Shown piece by piece: positions 16,901 through 33,936 of a DNA stretch of 64,000 nucleotides. Source of the DNA: Oscarella lobularis (taxonomy: Eukaryota; Porifera; Homoscleromorpha; Homosclerophorida; Oscarellidae); NCBI RefSeq assembly GCF_947507565.1, contig NC_089186.1:1922001-1986000 (forward strand), given 5' to 3'. A program made the position numbers and the translations under genes. A model generated the notes under the pieces. That model saw nothing but the letters and a program-made list of their open reading frames with translations, searched no databases and had not been told where the DNA came from. Each line of letters opens with the position of its first letter. Position 1 is the stretch's first letter.

Positions 16901-17076
16901 AAATTAGAAGGGACTGGCCAACTGTTCTCTCCTGTAATAAATTACAGAAAAATTACAAGGGACTGGCCAACTGTTCTCTCCTGTAATAAATTACAGTGAA
17001 ATTATAAGGGACTGGCCAATTGTTCTCTCCTGTAATGAAATTACACGGGACTGGCCAACTCTTCTTTCCTGCAATA
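13981..17076. repeat. 49-bp minisatellite, about 63 units, with interspersed variant units
   Basis: The array is direct and tandem, with a consensus unit of about 49 bp beginning ACTGGCCAACTGTTCTC and containing TGTAATAAATTACAG. Units differ at a few fixed positions (GTT/GAT/GCT before CTCTCC, and AAA or AGA after TTACA). Seven shorter variant units (ACTGGCCAACTCTTCTCGC followed by TTGTGTAATGAAATTACAAG) begin at about 14081, 14464, 14751, 15331, 15568, 16148 and 16336. Each standard unit contains the near-palindrome TGTAATAAATTACA, able to form a small hairpin. The blocks starting at 15331 and 16148 carry the same sequence of variants, showing a higher-order duplication of roughly 0.8 kb. No unit opens a useful reading frame. 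Confidence 0.95.
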
Positions 17077-17114
17077 TGTATACATGTATATGTATATGTA
17101 TATGTATATGTATT
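17077..17114. repeat. TATATG-type microsatellite at the array edge
   Basis: Several copies of TGTATA(TG) directly follow the last minisatellite unit and precede the duplicated exon-1 block. Confidence 0.8.
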
Positions 17115-17285
17115 AAGTAGAGACGCTCGTCTCACGGCCCCAGTAAAACGAGTAGTAAAACGTTGTTGGAGCGCCTGCATAACAGTCGGAGATCTGCGGT
17201 TGCTTAGCAAATATAGAAAGAGAGAAAGAGAGAGACGCGAGAAAAGGAATGCTGTAGTAAAAAATAAACCATGTTCTGAGAGAGA

Positions 17286-20200
17286 TCAGTTCGTGAGAAC
17301 GACGAAGTCGTCTTTGTCGACCGACAGCTAGAGGAGGCGAAACCATTAAGGAGGGGAAACCTTTGTCGCATCCTACACGTTTTACCACGTCGTGCGTCTT
17401 GGCGCACGCGTCGCACACGCGCTGGCCCGTAGTGTATCCCAATGACGGCAAAAGTATACGCTTAGACGAGCATTCGTTGCAGAAAACTTGGCCGCAGGCT
17501 CTGCAGTGATGCTGCAAAACGAGAGAGAGAAAAAGAAATACAATATCATACGAACGAACTACACTAACGATCTTACACGTCTACGAAAGTGAGTGAATCG
17601 ACGCTTGCAGTCGTAGCAGACTTTGGCTCGACTGTCGGGCACCCAAACTACCATTTGCACTTTCGTTCGACCCTATCCAATGCCCTTAGGGGGTTTGCCC
17701 TCGACTAGTTTCTTGCGCTTGTACTCACCGTAGTTGTGTCGTCCGTGTCGAGAATGCTACTAGGCCACGAACTTTCGTCGTATCGTAAATAGAAGTCGAA
17801 CCAGAGTCGAATTCTTCTGACGCTTGCGTTCGGTTGGATTATCTGTATAAGGAATTCTTATATACATGTATGTATTGTGGACTGTATATTGGATGTAGTG
17901 CCTCTGTGGTTTGGATGTAGCCTGGGTGCAGTAGCGTCTCCCTGATTGCGTCCATGTGAGCCCAAATCGAAACGGACGTTTTGGAAATTTCCTTCTCTTT
18001 TCGTTGCTTTTCCGAATTGAGAAGAAACGTGCCGAACCTGGGCGTAAATTTTTTCAATAATTTACAAACGATTTATCTATATATAGTCCGACCATCCGGA
18101 AAAGTGTAGTTCGGCGAGAGTCAACAAATACTTGGGACTGAACTCGAAGGCAGATTGAAACTGCTCCATAATTTGCCACGCGCAATCGAGAAACTGTAGA
18201 AACACGGGAGACCGTTCGTGGGGACAGTTGGGATTTCCTAGACGATCTTTAAACTTGTGCCCAAACGAGAGCCACTCTTTCTCGACTAGAACCTAAAAGA
18301 TAAATATTAGAAAAGGATATGTACGTTAGACGAGAGACTCTACTTTGAAGCCGTCGAACGTGCGGTAATAAGGATCGAGCATGAGCTGAGCGAGCGACGT
18401 GAGCTGAGTCGTTCTATCCCAACCGTCGCTACAGTGAACGAGAAGGGAGACGTCTCTCTCGCCGACGTAACGAGCAATAGTCGATGCCCCCTGAAAAAAA
18501 AACTAAATATATTTCTAATCGCGAAGACATACGATTGTCTTTCTTTGATTATGACGGCGATGTGTTGGAGCCATCGCGTGTCTTCTAGTTTCGATAGCCA
18601 ATGGGATTCGGACGCTCCCTGGCACGCGACGCTTCTCAGCTTGTCGATGCTCTCGCGCATTGCGTGAATATTGCCGATATCCAGGTGCAGCAACTTACAA
18701 TTGCGATAGCGAGCCGCGTTCTCCGTTCCCAAACCCTCGAGCGAAAAAGTAGACAGAGAGAGATATAAATCCCCTTAGGGAACGTACCTTCAGTTTATTG
18801 CCCTCCGCTGCTACGACGGAACGAGCGTCGAAGATGACGAGACTCGGCGCGTTGGGAGTGCAGAGTCGCGCCTCTTCGACGAGCGTCTCGTCTTCCACCG
18901 ATACCTTTTTTTGAAATATATACGATTAGAGTCTAAATTGCTAATCGAGGTCGTGCCTTTCCGAGCGTTCCCGGCATCGGCTGACTGCTCCGCATTATGA
19001 AATTACCGCGAGAGTTATTGTACCAACACAGCGTAGGAATTCGGCACTTTTTAGGGAGAAACATCAAAAAAATTATTATGTAGTTATTATTATTACTTTG
19101 CTTCGAAATTCGGCGCACAGTCGTATAATGCGATCCTATAGCAATACTTTTAAACCCGCATATAGGCACGTTTAGGCGTACTTCGAGGTTGCTAGGAAGG
19201 TAGAGAATTTCCGGGTAGGTTGGGCTCGTTTCGTGAGACGCGTTCCATTTGGACGCTGCCCATTTATCGCTTATCTAATTTTTTTCCAAAATAAGAGAGA
19301 CTGCGTGATGTACTATCACTTAGCTACTTGTTGCCGTTCGAATTCCATTTCTGGTGAATAGACGTCGTGACCAATTAGTAAGTCCGGCCTCAATTCCGAT
19401 TCACTGCAAAGTTTGATAGATATTATTATTATTATTGTACGTCTTTACTGTATTGCCTCAGAAAACTAAACGCCTTTTCTCTTGGATTCAATGCAATGAA
19501 TTCAAGTCGATCTTGAAACACTTTTACCAATTGCGAAAGGGAGCTAAATCAGAGTATCGAGGTTAGTGCTATTGGCTCATTGATCTCACCTTTCGGACGA
19601 TTTTACGGAGAACGGTTTCTGCCCTTTCAATTGCTCGAAGAACTGAACTATTCTCTCTTGCGCCAAAGTGGAAAGAGCTCGCGCCCGTCCTCCCAGCGAC
19701 GACATCACGTCAGAAAAAGGAACGCCCATTTTGACGGCGCCGTGCGACGATCGATAGTTCGCAGCCCCGTCAACGGGAGTCAACAGAGGAGAAGAGGAGG
19801 AAGAGTGTCTCGGAGGTGAGAAATCGTCCATAGGAGAAATTCCCCCCTCCTCTTCCTCCTCTGATATGTCCTCTTTTTGTACTACGGGTTTTTCTAAAGC
19901 CAAAGCGTAGCTCCTTCTTTCGGCTGTTTTGGCTAGTTGATTGAGAAAGGTGACTCGAACGATACGAAAGTCGTAGCAACGGATAACGAGTGCCGTCGCA
20001 CTTCCTTGTTCCTTTGCATTCTGAATAACCTGAATGTAAAAAAAATTAAGCAATAACCCTTGTGGGTATGTTGATCTTATGACTTTGTCGTCCGTGAATT
20101 TCTCCACGCCTTCTATGTGCTGAAGAGGAATCCACATGGAAAGGTCCTACGGGCACATAAGGGGTTGCTATAGAGTAGTAATTGGATATCTCATACGGTG

Positions 20201-21207
20201 AAACTGTCTGAAGTGAGTCCGTATTTGTGAGCGAAGTCTTCATTGCAGGAAATCACAATTCTAAAAAAATTCATTCCCATATGTATGAAGTCTGGCTTAT
20301 TAATTATTAATTAACCTGTAGTCTGTCAAATAGACGGATCCCACCGAACGCCTCTGACTACTCTCAATCAAAACAGGAGAAAGCAGCATCTCAACTCGTT
20401 CAGCAACCCCTATATTAATTAATTAATCAGTAAGCACATAGTACTAAAACATATGATTGTTTCTACCCGGCAATTCGTGTAGACCATCTGTGGCCAGTAT
20501 AGGCAGATGATATCCCCTTTGCTTACAGAACGTATACAATTCTCCGTCTGCAGCCCATCTCCCAATTTCCTTAGAATCTCAGAGCCTCACATATGTGCAA
20601 GTAAGTAAGTTAGCCTTACTTCCTTATTGTCATTGGCTATGGAAATGCTCAACATGATTTCCCCAGATATCCTCGTTCCCGAGCTCATCGTTCCGAGTTT
20701 GTACCACGTCATCGCCTTGCTTTGCAGAGACGCAATCGGCAACATGACTCTTCCCATGAAATCGTCGGGATTCAAGCGATCGTAATCCCACACTTCGACG
20801 ACGACGTAGTGAACGACGTCCTGGGCGCCGAGGCCGGCTCTCGCCGCCAAACTCGGAACTGGAACGCGAAATTTGAAAGCCTCGTTCCAAGTCGGATTCA
20901 GCGTCGACGAAACGTCAAACGTTCGTCCCTTCTTCTCCGACCCGACCGTTATGACGCAATAGGGATCCGCTTTTCCGTCTGGGTCCGAAGCGGTGAGATT
21001 TCGGGCCTCGTGCACTAATGACGTCATAGATAAACAAGGATTTTCTTATATAGACACACCCACTCGAGGAAACTCGCCTTGAATTTCGATTCGAGCGTAT
21101 CCCAGCTGTCCCTCCCCTTTGTATGTGTCGCCAAAGGCGCGTAGTCCGGATGTTAGAGAGGCGTGCGGTGACGACGGCGTTTTCGGGCTCGTTGGCGACT
21201 CGGTCAT
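17286..21207 (-). CDS. Myotubularin-family phosphoinositide 3-phosphatase with C2 and FYVE domains
   Basis: The ATG at 21205-21207 opens a Ser/Pro-rich leader. A C2 domain follows ([11 protein letters not shown] joined by a GC-AG intron to [20 protein letters not shown], then NPTWNEAF and [13 protein letters not shown]), with the Asp residues of both calcium loops present. An in-frame exon ([15 protein letters not shown]) leads to the PH-GRAM region ([32 protein letters not shown]). The myotubularin phosphatase follows, with [12 protein letters not shown], so Cys-X5-Arg is intact and activity is expected, together with [16 protein letters not shown]. The last domain is FYVE ([27 protein letters not shown]). 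A 50-nt intron leads to a tiny last exon ending [11 protein letters not shown]. Known myotubularins remove the 3-phosphate of PI3P and PI(3,5)P2; MTMR3/4 have FYVE but no C2. Total is roughly 850-900 residues. Confidence 0.85.
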
Positions 21208-21358
21208 CGTTTGACGAGCAGGAAAAGTCTTCTATACTAACTAACAAAGCCTAGGGGTGAGACGGATCGCGAGAAGCGAAGCGGCGTAGCGCGTGAGATC
21301 TCTGGATTTATTAGCGCGCTTGGAAGGAGAGAAGGGGGCGTAGATTCACGTGTTATAC
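21208..21358. promoter_or_regulatory. Shared interval between myotubularin and SMPD2 starts
   Basis: The interval between the two start codons is 151 bp, GC-rich in its middle, with no TATA box seen. A common promoter for a phosphoinositide phosphatase and a sphingomyelinase is inferred from spacing only. Confidence 0.45.
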
Positions 21359-22844
21359 ATGGCGAAGCTTCGCGTTTTGAGCCTCAATTGCTGGTACGCG
21401 AACCTTCGAAATTGTTCCGCTTGCAGATCTATAGTCGCGCCGCTCTTATAATAGGGGTCTTCTCTATCTATCGACGAAACGACGCGAACGCATGAAAGCG
21501 ATCGGCGAATATCTCGCCGAAGGTCGTCACGACGTCGTCGCTCTTCAAGAAGTACGCGAAATGAGACGAGGCGTCGCGATCCTTTCGCTTTCAATTTGAA
21601 TTTTCTCTTCATCTCTTCAGGTTTGGTGTCGAGAAGATTTCGAGCTGATATCGAAAACCGTCACATTGGAACTGCCACACGCTCACTATTTCCACAAGTA
21701 AAAATATAGATTTTAATTAATTAATCTAATTTAATTAATTTAATTAATTAATTAAGTGGAATGTTTGGAAGTGGAACTTGCATTCTGTCTCGCTATCCAA
21801 TCGTCGATTCGTCGTTTCAGCCGTATCGACTCAACGGGAGCCCATACAAAGTTTTCCACGGCGACTGGGCCGCGGGAAAGGGCGTCGGCATGGTCGTCAT
21901 CAATCATCCGAACCACGGCCCAATTCACGTGTTCAACACTCACGTAAGATGCGAGATAGTATAAAAGTTCCTTATAAAGGTATCTATTTCTTATAGTTGC
22001 ATGCTGTGTATGGTGGTTCCAAGGCTCCGTCGCAATACTTGCCCCATCGTCTTTCTCAAGCCGTTCAATACTGCCACTTCATACGCCTATGTCGACCTCG
22101 TTACGTCGTCGCCTGCGGCGATTTCAACGCTCGGCTCAAAAGCGAAATCTATAACATCATGACGGAAGGAGCGGGGCTCGACGATTCGTGGCTCGAGTGC
22201 CACGAGAAAGAGTGCCCCGAAGGAATGACGTGCGATCGTCCCGAGAATCCGTTCAGCGCCGCGAAGAAAGTGACTCGCGCCTGTCGCATCGATTTCATAT
22301 TTTATAGGCGAGGAGAGATGAAGTGCGTGGGATCTGGGGTTACCATGGGAAAAGTCAACGACGGCTCGGATTTATTCTATTCGGATCATCACGCCGTGAC
22401 GGCGGAATTCGAGTTCGATAGCAGTTCGAAAACGCCGGAGAAAAAACGCAAGAAATTACGATACACTTGATTAATTTATATGTTTTTTTTTCTTTAGTTT
22501 CTTCTGACTGTTTTTTTCATCCTGAGAGGATGCTCGCCGACGGACTTCAGAATGCCGCCGTTCGTCGTCGACAGCAGATGCTCGCCTTCTATTTCTTTAT
22601 CTCTCTTTGGCTGACTCTGACGATCGTCAGCTGGTTTCAGGGTTTCTTTGCTCTGCTATCGCCGGTCGACGTTAGCGAGTTGGAATCCCTTTCGTCTCCT
22701 CTTATAGGTCTCCTCCAGAGCGTTACGATTGTTCTCGCTCTCGTGTTTTGGATCATTGGAATGGTGGCGACTCCCTTCGAGATCAGCGCAATGAAGGAGA
22801 TGAGAAAAGAGACGCAGTTACTCAGCCAAGGGGTAGACTATTAG
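21359..22844 (+). CDS. SMPD2: Neutral sphingomyelinase (SMPD2 type)
   Basis: Exon 1 gives MAKLRVLSLNCW, the conserved start of the Mg-dependent endonuclease/phosphatase fold. VVALQE carries the metal-binding Glu. GMFGSGTCILSRYPI, HGDWAAGKGVGM, ACGDFNARL and SDHHAVTAE give the remaining catalytic Asp, Asn and His residues. After a GC-AG intron (22448-22497), the C-terminal exon encodes two membrane segments (MLAFYFFISLWLTLTIVSWF and SVTIVLALVFWIIGM). That is the topology of SMPD2, a membrane-bound enzyme that splits sphingomyelin to ceramide and phosphocholine. About seven exons are present. The start is the first ATG and fits the family. Confidence 0.9.
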
Positions 22845-22981
22845 CTGGACAAATGCTCGAGTTGAGTGATTCCCCCCCAATCCAAAATGCTCCCAATCTA
22901 CTAAAGTAGTGTGATAAAACCCCCCATGTCTAATTCTAATAACCCTCCCCGCGAAATTCCATACAAAAAAATTGTCTCCGT

Positions 22982-24636
22982 CTACACTTCGTATTCCCCG
23001 TCGCTAAATTCGACTTTTCGCCCGGGCCGCGTTTTCCTCTCCGACCCTCCCAATTTTTTCGCGATGAATTGCGTGCGAAGATCTGGCGGCTTGTTCATTC
23101 TCGAACGGGCGAGACGAGGAGACGACGACTGGGTCTCGAGCACCCGAATAGGACGACGACGCAGATTGTAGCGACCCGTCGACTGACTCGACTCCACCTA
23201 AAAAAAGAGAAAAAGTAACTTTTAAAAACTATTCCCCAATGTATCTACTGTACCATTTCCAGTTTTGATTTGGGCGTGCTGACGGTTTCTTGACCGCCTT
23301 CGCTTTCCGACGTCGTCCCCGTGTCCGTTTGACTTCCGTCTGTTTCTGTTGTCGTTTCACTGCCGCTCGTCGGACCGTCGTAGTCATCCTCACCGTCGTC
23401 GCTTTCAACTGTCATCGGTTTCTGTGGCGTTGACGACACGGAAACGGCTCGTATGAGTTCTGGTGCAGGTAAAAGGTTCGAGTGTTGTCCTAGCATAAAG
23501 GCTATCAAATATATATCCCTAATCTATTGTATAACTTACGTTGGTGCTGGCTCAATTCTAATAATTCCCTCAATAACTTATTGTTTTCCTCGTTCAAATC
23601 CTTGAACGTGATCACCTTGTAGAGCCAAATTGCAAAGCAGACGAAGCCAGCCAAGCTTCTCCAGTACCACAAAATCCAATAGACCCACTCCTAGAAGAAA
23701 TTCAATTAATTGAAAAACAGGACTCACGTTCGAAAGTTTTACCATTTGCTGAGCCAGCGTCATTTCAAAGGACATTATGACGTATAAAATCAGACGTTCA
23801 ATAGAAAAACTACCAACCAAAACAATATAAATCCACAATCGAGCGCCTCCAGTCTGATTCGTAGCAGTCAGCAAATAAGCGACGAGAGCTCCTAGGACGT
23901 ACATCAAAAACGCTTGAATCCCAATAAATTCGCCCAAGACGAGCGACTGCACGTAGGCGATTTTCTTCAACCAAATCATAAAATTTCCAAAAACGTGCGT
24001 CGACGTCTGATTGATCTCCTGAAACGACTGCTTCATATCCTGCGTCGTTTCGGTGAGAGATTCCTTTAAATCTCGTTCGGCCGCCATCATCAATTCCTGA
24101 TTATCCAACGACGTCTTCTCATACTCCAACAGTTCCTTATGATAGCCTAAGGACTCCTGCAAGCCCTCCGAGACGCGATACGAATTTTCCGCTAATGTTG
24201 AAATTGTCAATTCGGTTTTTTCCTGCCACGTGACTTGATGCAGAAAAAAACATATGTGACCCGTGTGCGTGAAGAATTCCGTGTAGGCGTTGAACGAGAG
24301 CACGTCCATGTCTTTCGTGCACGCCGCGACGTCGCTTTCGTCGTCGCACGGATACGTCGGCTTTCCCGAGGCGGCGAGATGGCAATTCGTGAAGGCGATT
24401 GCGAGTTTGCGCTGTTCGGCGTCGTTCATGCGTCTGCAGCCCGTCTCGATGCGATCGACGGCCGTTTTCCAGCATTTGCTGTGTTCCGCGTGGCCGCGAT
24501 AGTCCGAGAGCGCCGTTTCGCCGGCTCGCGCTCGTTCCGCGTTGATTTTTTCCGGCATTTCGAACTTCGAAATTGCCAGCGAGCGATTGAAGATGACGAC
24601 GGCGGCGAGAAGGAATATCGAAGCCGGCTTCGTCAT
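22982..24636 (-). CDS. bmb: Brambleberry/KAR5/GEX1 family nuclear-membrane fusion protein
   Basis: The protein starts MTKPASIFLLAAVVIF, a signal peptide; an upstream in-frame TTG was rejected. The Cys-rich ectodomain has the family pattern CWKTAVDRIETGC, FTNCHLAASGKP, YPCDDE and FNAYTEFFTHTGHICFF. A long amphipathic helical region follows (TWQEKTELTISTLAENS onward). The membrane part holds at least three hydrophobic segments, the last in the exon EWVYWILWYWRSLAGFVCF. The Ser/Thr/Asp-rich tail ends with a basic patch (YNLRRRPIRVLE). Members act in nuclear envelope fusion: yeast Kar5, plant GEX1, and zebrafish Brambleberry, which fuses karyomeres after cleavage divisions. The cytoplasmic or nuclear tail is encoded by two separate exons. 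Confidence 0.85.
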
Positions 24637-24699
24637 GTTACGCTTTGAATGGGAAACGGTGCCCGGATTACGCGCACGCTGGACCGTCGCCAAGGGAAC
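24637..24699. promoter_or_regulatory. 63-bp head-to-head interval, brambleberry and SPAG16
   Basis: Only 63 bp lie between the two start codons, so transcription start sites must be very close or overlap coding sequence. Both products belong to gamete, zygote or ciliary biology, which makes joint control plausible. No clear RFX X-box was found. Confidence 0.5.
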
Positions 24700-27322
24700 A
24701 TGTCCACCGAAGACCTCTTCTACTTAGAACGTCAGAAAGACTCCGTTTTATATTCGTTTGACCGAAGTATCTCGCTCTAGGTGTCGATCTCGAGGAGGAC
24801 GTCGACGAAGAGCTCAATTTCGAAGAGGCACGGCGCGAAAATCGTACGAAAAACTCGACTAATCGTTCGAACAGGTCCCAATCGAAGATTTCGCGCCTCT
24901 ATCGGACGACGAGAATCTCGAAACGATCGTTCGATGCGCGCGCGAAGCGGCACGACACGATCGCGCGGCGTCAAAATGCGTACGCGTACATACGAGCGAA
25001 TTTTCAGGTTTATCGAATTTTCGCGCGCTCAGAAAATCGATCGAGTGCCCGCGGCTTCGGTCGTTCAGCGTCCCGAAGTCGTCGACGATTTCGTGCGAAA
25101 TTTCCTCGTGAAAATGAAGATGTTTCGAACGTTGGATTGCTTTCAAAACGAATGGTAAGAATAAAGATAAAAATATTGGGAAATAGTCACATGACGTTGC
25201 TTATCAAAGGTACGAGCTTCAAGAACGGGGGTTGCTCAGCAACGAAGATGTGAGGGTTGTCCCGGACGTTTACGCACAAAATCAGCAGCTCGACAACGAA
25301 ATTAAGGATCTGCATAAAGATCTCTCCAAACTGAAATCGGCAGCAAAGTCAGTATAGCATCCTCATACGAATAAAAATAATTATTTGAATTTTCTTCTAC
25401 AGTGAGGCAAAGGAGATGTATATCAAATTGAAAAAGGAGCGAGATTTCCATCGGATGCATCACAAGAGAGTGACGCAGGAGAAAAATAAATTGATTGTGG
25501 ATATGAAGAGATTGAGGCAGCACTACGCCATGTATGAGCCGACGTTAAAGCAGCTGAAAAATCAATACGAATCGGCGCTGAGGGAGAAGATGCTGACGAA
25601 ATTGGAGCGCGACAAGGCGGTGAGTCAGATCATTGGGCTGCAAACGACTCTGAAGCAAATAGGAAGTATGCACTGGTACCTATATAAAAATTGGGTATAC
25701 ATAGATCGTTTTTTTTTCTTAGGTAGTGGTAATGAGGAGAGAAGCAAACGGGAGAAACCCGTGCCTTTTGCTGAGAAATCGGTGAGCTTTTTCACGTAAT
25801 ATTTCAATAGCGGTCTTATTTTTTTTCTATATAGAAACCTTTGTCTCCTGTTTTGCCTACTAAGGTTCGCTCATCTTGAAGGTATAGAGCCTTTAGTCGA
25901 TACGGCTTCGTATCTAGGATAAGGAAATTGATTTTCCCGTCGTGGCGGCGTCTTCTTCCAAGCGAGCCGTCAATTTTCCGTTGCCCTCATCCCAGCTGAC
26001 TCGTTCCGAAGGATTTCAACACAGCACGTCTATACCATCAGCTCACAAGCTGCCCATAACTGGGTAAACATAAAATCAAAGAAACTAACGAAATCTATAT
26101 TTATTTCATTAAAAGTCTCGCGTTTCATCCTCGCAAACACGTCATCGCTACAGGCAGTGACGATACAACGTGGAAACTCTGGTCAATACCAAGGTAGAGA
26201 AAGCGAGCAACACTCCAAATATTCGTCCATACAGCGTCCTTTCTTCTCTAGTGGTGACTTGATCTTATGTGGGGAAGGTCACGACGGCTGGCTATCAGAT
26301 ATTGACTTCAATCAAAAGCACGACCCCCTCTCTTTATGTATGTATGTATAGTCTAATTTTTTTATTTGTTTTTAGTGGCATTCAGCTCGCCACTTCGTCA
26401 GGAGATTGCACGGTGAAAGTGTGGGATTTTTCCGCCGGTCAATGCGTTGCGACGTTGACGGATCACATGCAGCCCGTTTGGGGTTGCTCCTGGCATTGGG
26501 ACGGGAAATTCATCGCTTCGTCGTCCATGGATCACACGGCGAAAATATGGGACATTGCCAAGTGAGAAGACCATTCTACTTACGAAATAAAATAGTCTAT
26601 GTTTTGTTGTTAGTGGACGCTGTCGTTTCACGTTGCGCGGACACGCCGATTCGGTGAATAGCGCGCAGTTCTTGGATCAATCGAATATCCTGTGCACATC
26701 GTCTGCTGATAAGACGATATCTCTTTGGGATGCGAGAACGGTGAGAGTCTCTAAGTTCTTTTTTCTACTGGAAACTCCCCTTGTAATGATGAGGAATTCA
26801 GGGTCTGTGCTCGCAGACGTTTTACGGTCACATACACGCGTGCAATCACGCTCTGTTTAGCCCACAGGTACGTAGAAATGTGCAGGATTTTTTTTTTGAT
26901 TTTTTTATTAGGGAGACTCTGTTGCCTCTTGTGACTGCTATGGCAACGTTCGCGTGTGGGATATTCGGGCCGTGGAGAGTCGTCTCTCGCTGGACCTCGG
27001 GCCTCATTCCCTCAACAAACTCAAATTCGACCCAAGCGGTAAGCAAATAGTTTTTATTTATATATAATCATGCTCTCTCTCTCTCTCTCTCAGGCCAGTA
27101 TCTTGCTATGGCTAGTAACGACTCGACTATATATCTTCTTGAGATTCAGTCTGGACAGGTACGCAATACTAATTAATATGTTAACTTATTAGTTTCTTCT
27201 TCCCCAAGGTGAAAGCTATATCTGGCGGTCACGCGGACTCCGTTCTCTGTCTCGATTTCGATCACAAAGGCGAGATTCTCGTGTCTGGCGGTGCTGACGA
27301 CGCAATTCACGTATGGTCATAA
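24700..27322 (+). CDS. SPAG16: Sperm-associated antigen 16 (PF20), axonemal central-pair WD protein
   Basis: The N-terminus MSTEDLFYLER, followed across an intron by acidic exons and VPIEDFAPLSDDENLE, matches SPAG16. The diagnostic PEVVDDFVRNFLVKMKMFRT and LDCFQNEW follow, then a coiled coil (KKERDFHRMHHKRVTQEKNK, REKMLTKLERDKAVSQI). Seven WD repeats complete the protein, among them TGSDDTTWKLWSIP, SGDCTVKVWDFS, SSSMDHTAKIWDI, TSSADKTISLWDA and SGGADDAIHVWS-stop. PF20/SPAG16 sits in the central apparatus of motile cilia and flagella and is needed for beating. In sponges it would act in choanocyte flagella and sperm; that is inference. More than ten short introns are present. Confidence 0.93.
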
Positions 27323-27360
27323 ATAAAATAACGTATGGACGCGTACATGCACCTCTACTA

Positions 27361-33836
<6,476 letters not shown>

Positions 33837-33936
33837 AAACCACCGCTTTGCGAAATTATTTTGTAATACTACGCCTGCTAGAAGTAGATACAAGAAGATA
33901 CACACGTAAGCGCGCGAAGTACAGTACAAATAAGAG

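Larger units (their letters stand above)
13735..17216 (-). pseudogene. Decayed duplicate of the 5' part of the preceding gene, split by a minisatellite
   Basis: Sequence at about 13735-13980 closely repeats 12960-13334, sharing GGGGTTCACTGGTCTTTCG and GGGCGATATTGAATAAGG, but lacks roughly 90 bases of the middle. Sequence at 17108-17216 repeats 13402-13500 (exon 1 and its upstream flank). Between the two halves, exactly where the source copy has its 68-bp intron 1, the duplicate holds the 3.1-kb tandem array. The order and strand match the source gene, so this is one tandem duplicate whose intron has been replaced or enlarged. With the missing middle and changed frame it cannot encode the parent protein. 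It ends 70 bp short of the neighbouring myotubularin stop codon. Confidence 0.7.

Noticed and set aside
13981-17076. CRISPR-like array of short repeats
   Set aside because: Units are contiguous 49-bp tandem copies with no unique spacers, in a eukaryotic gene region.
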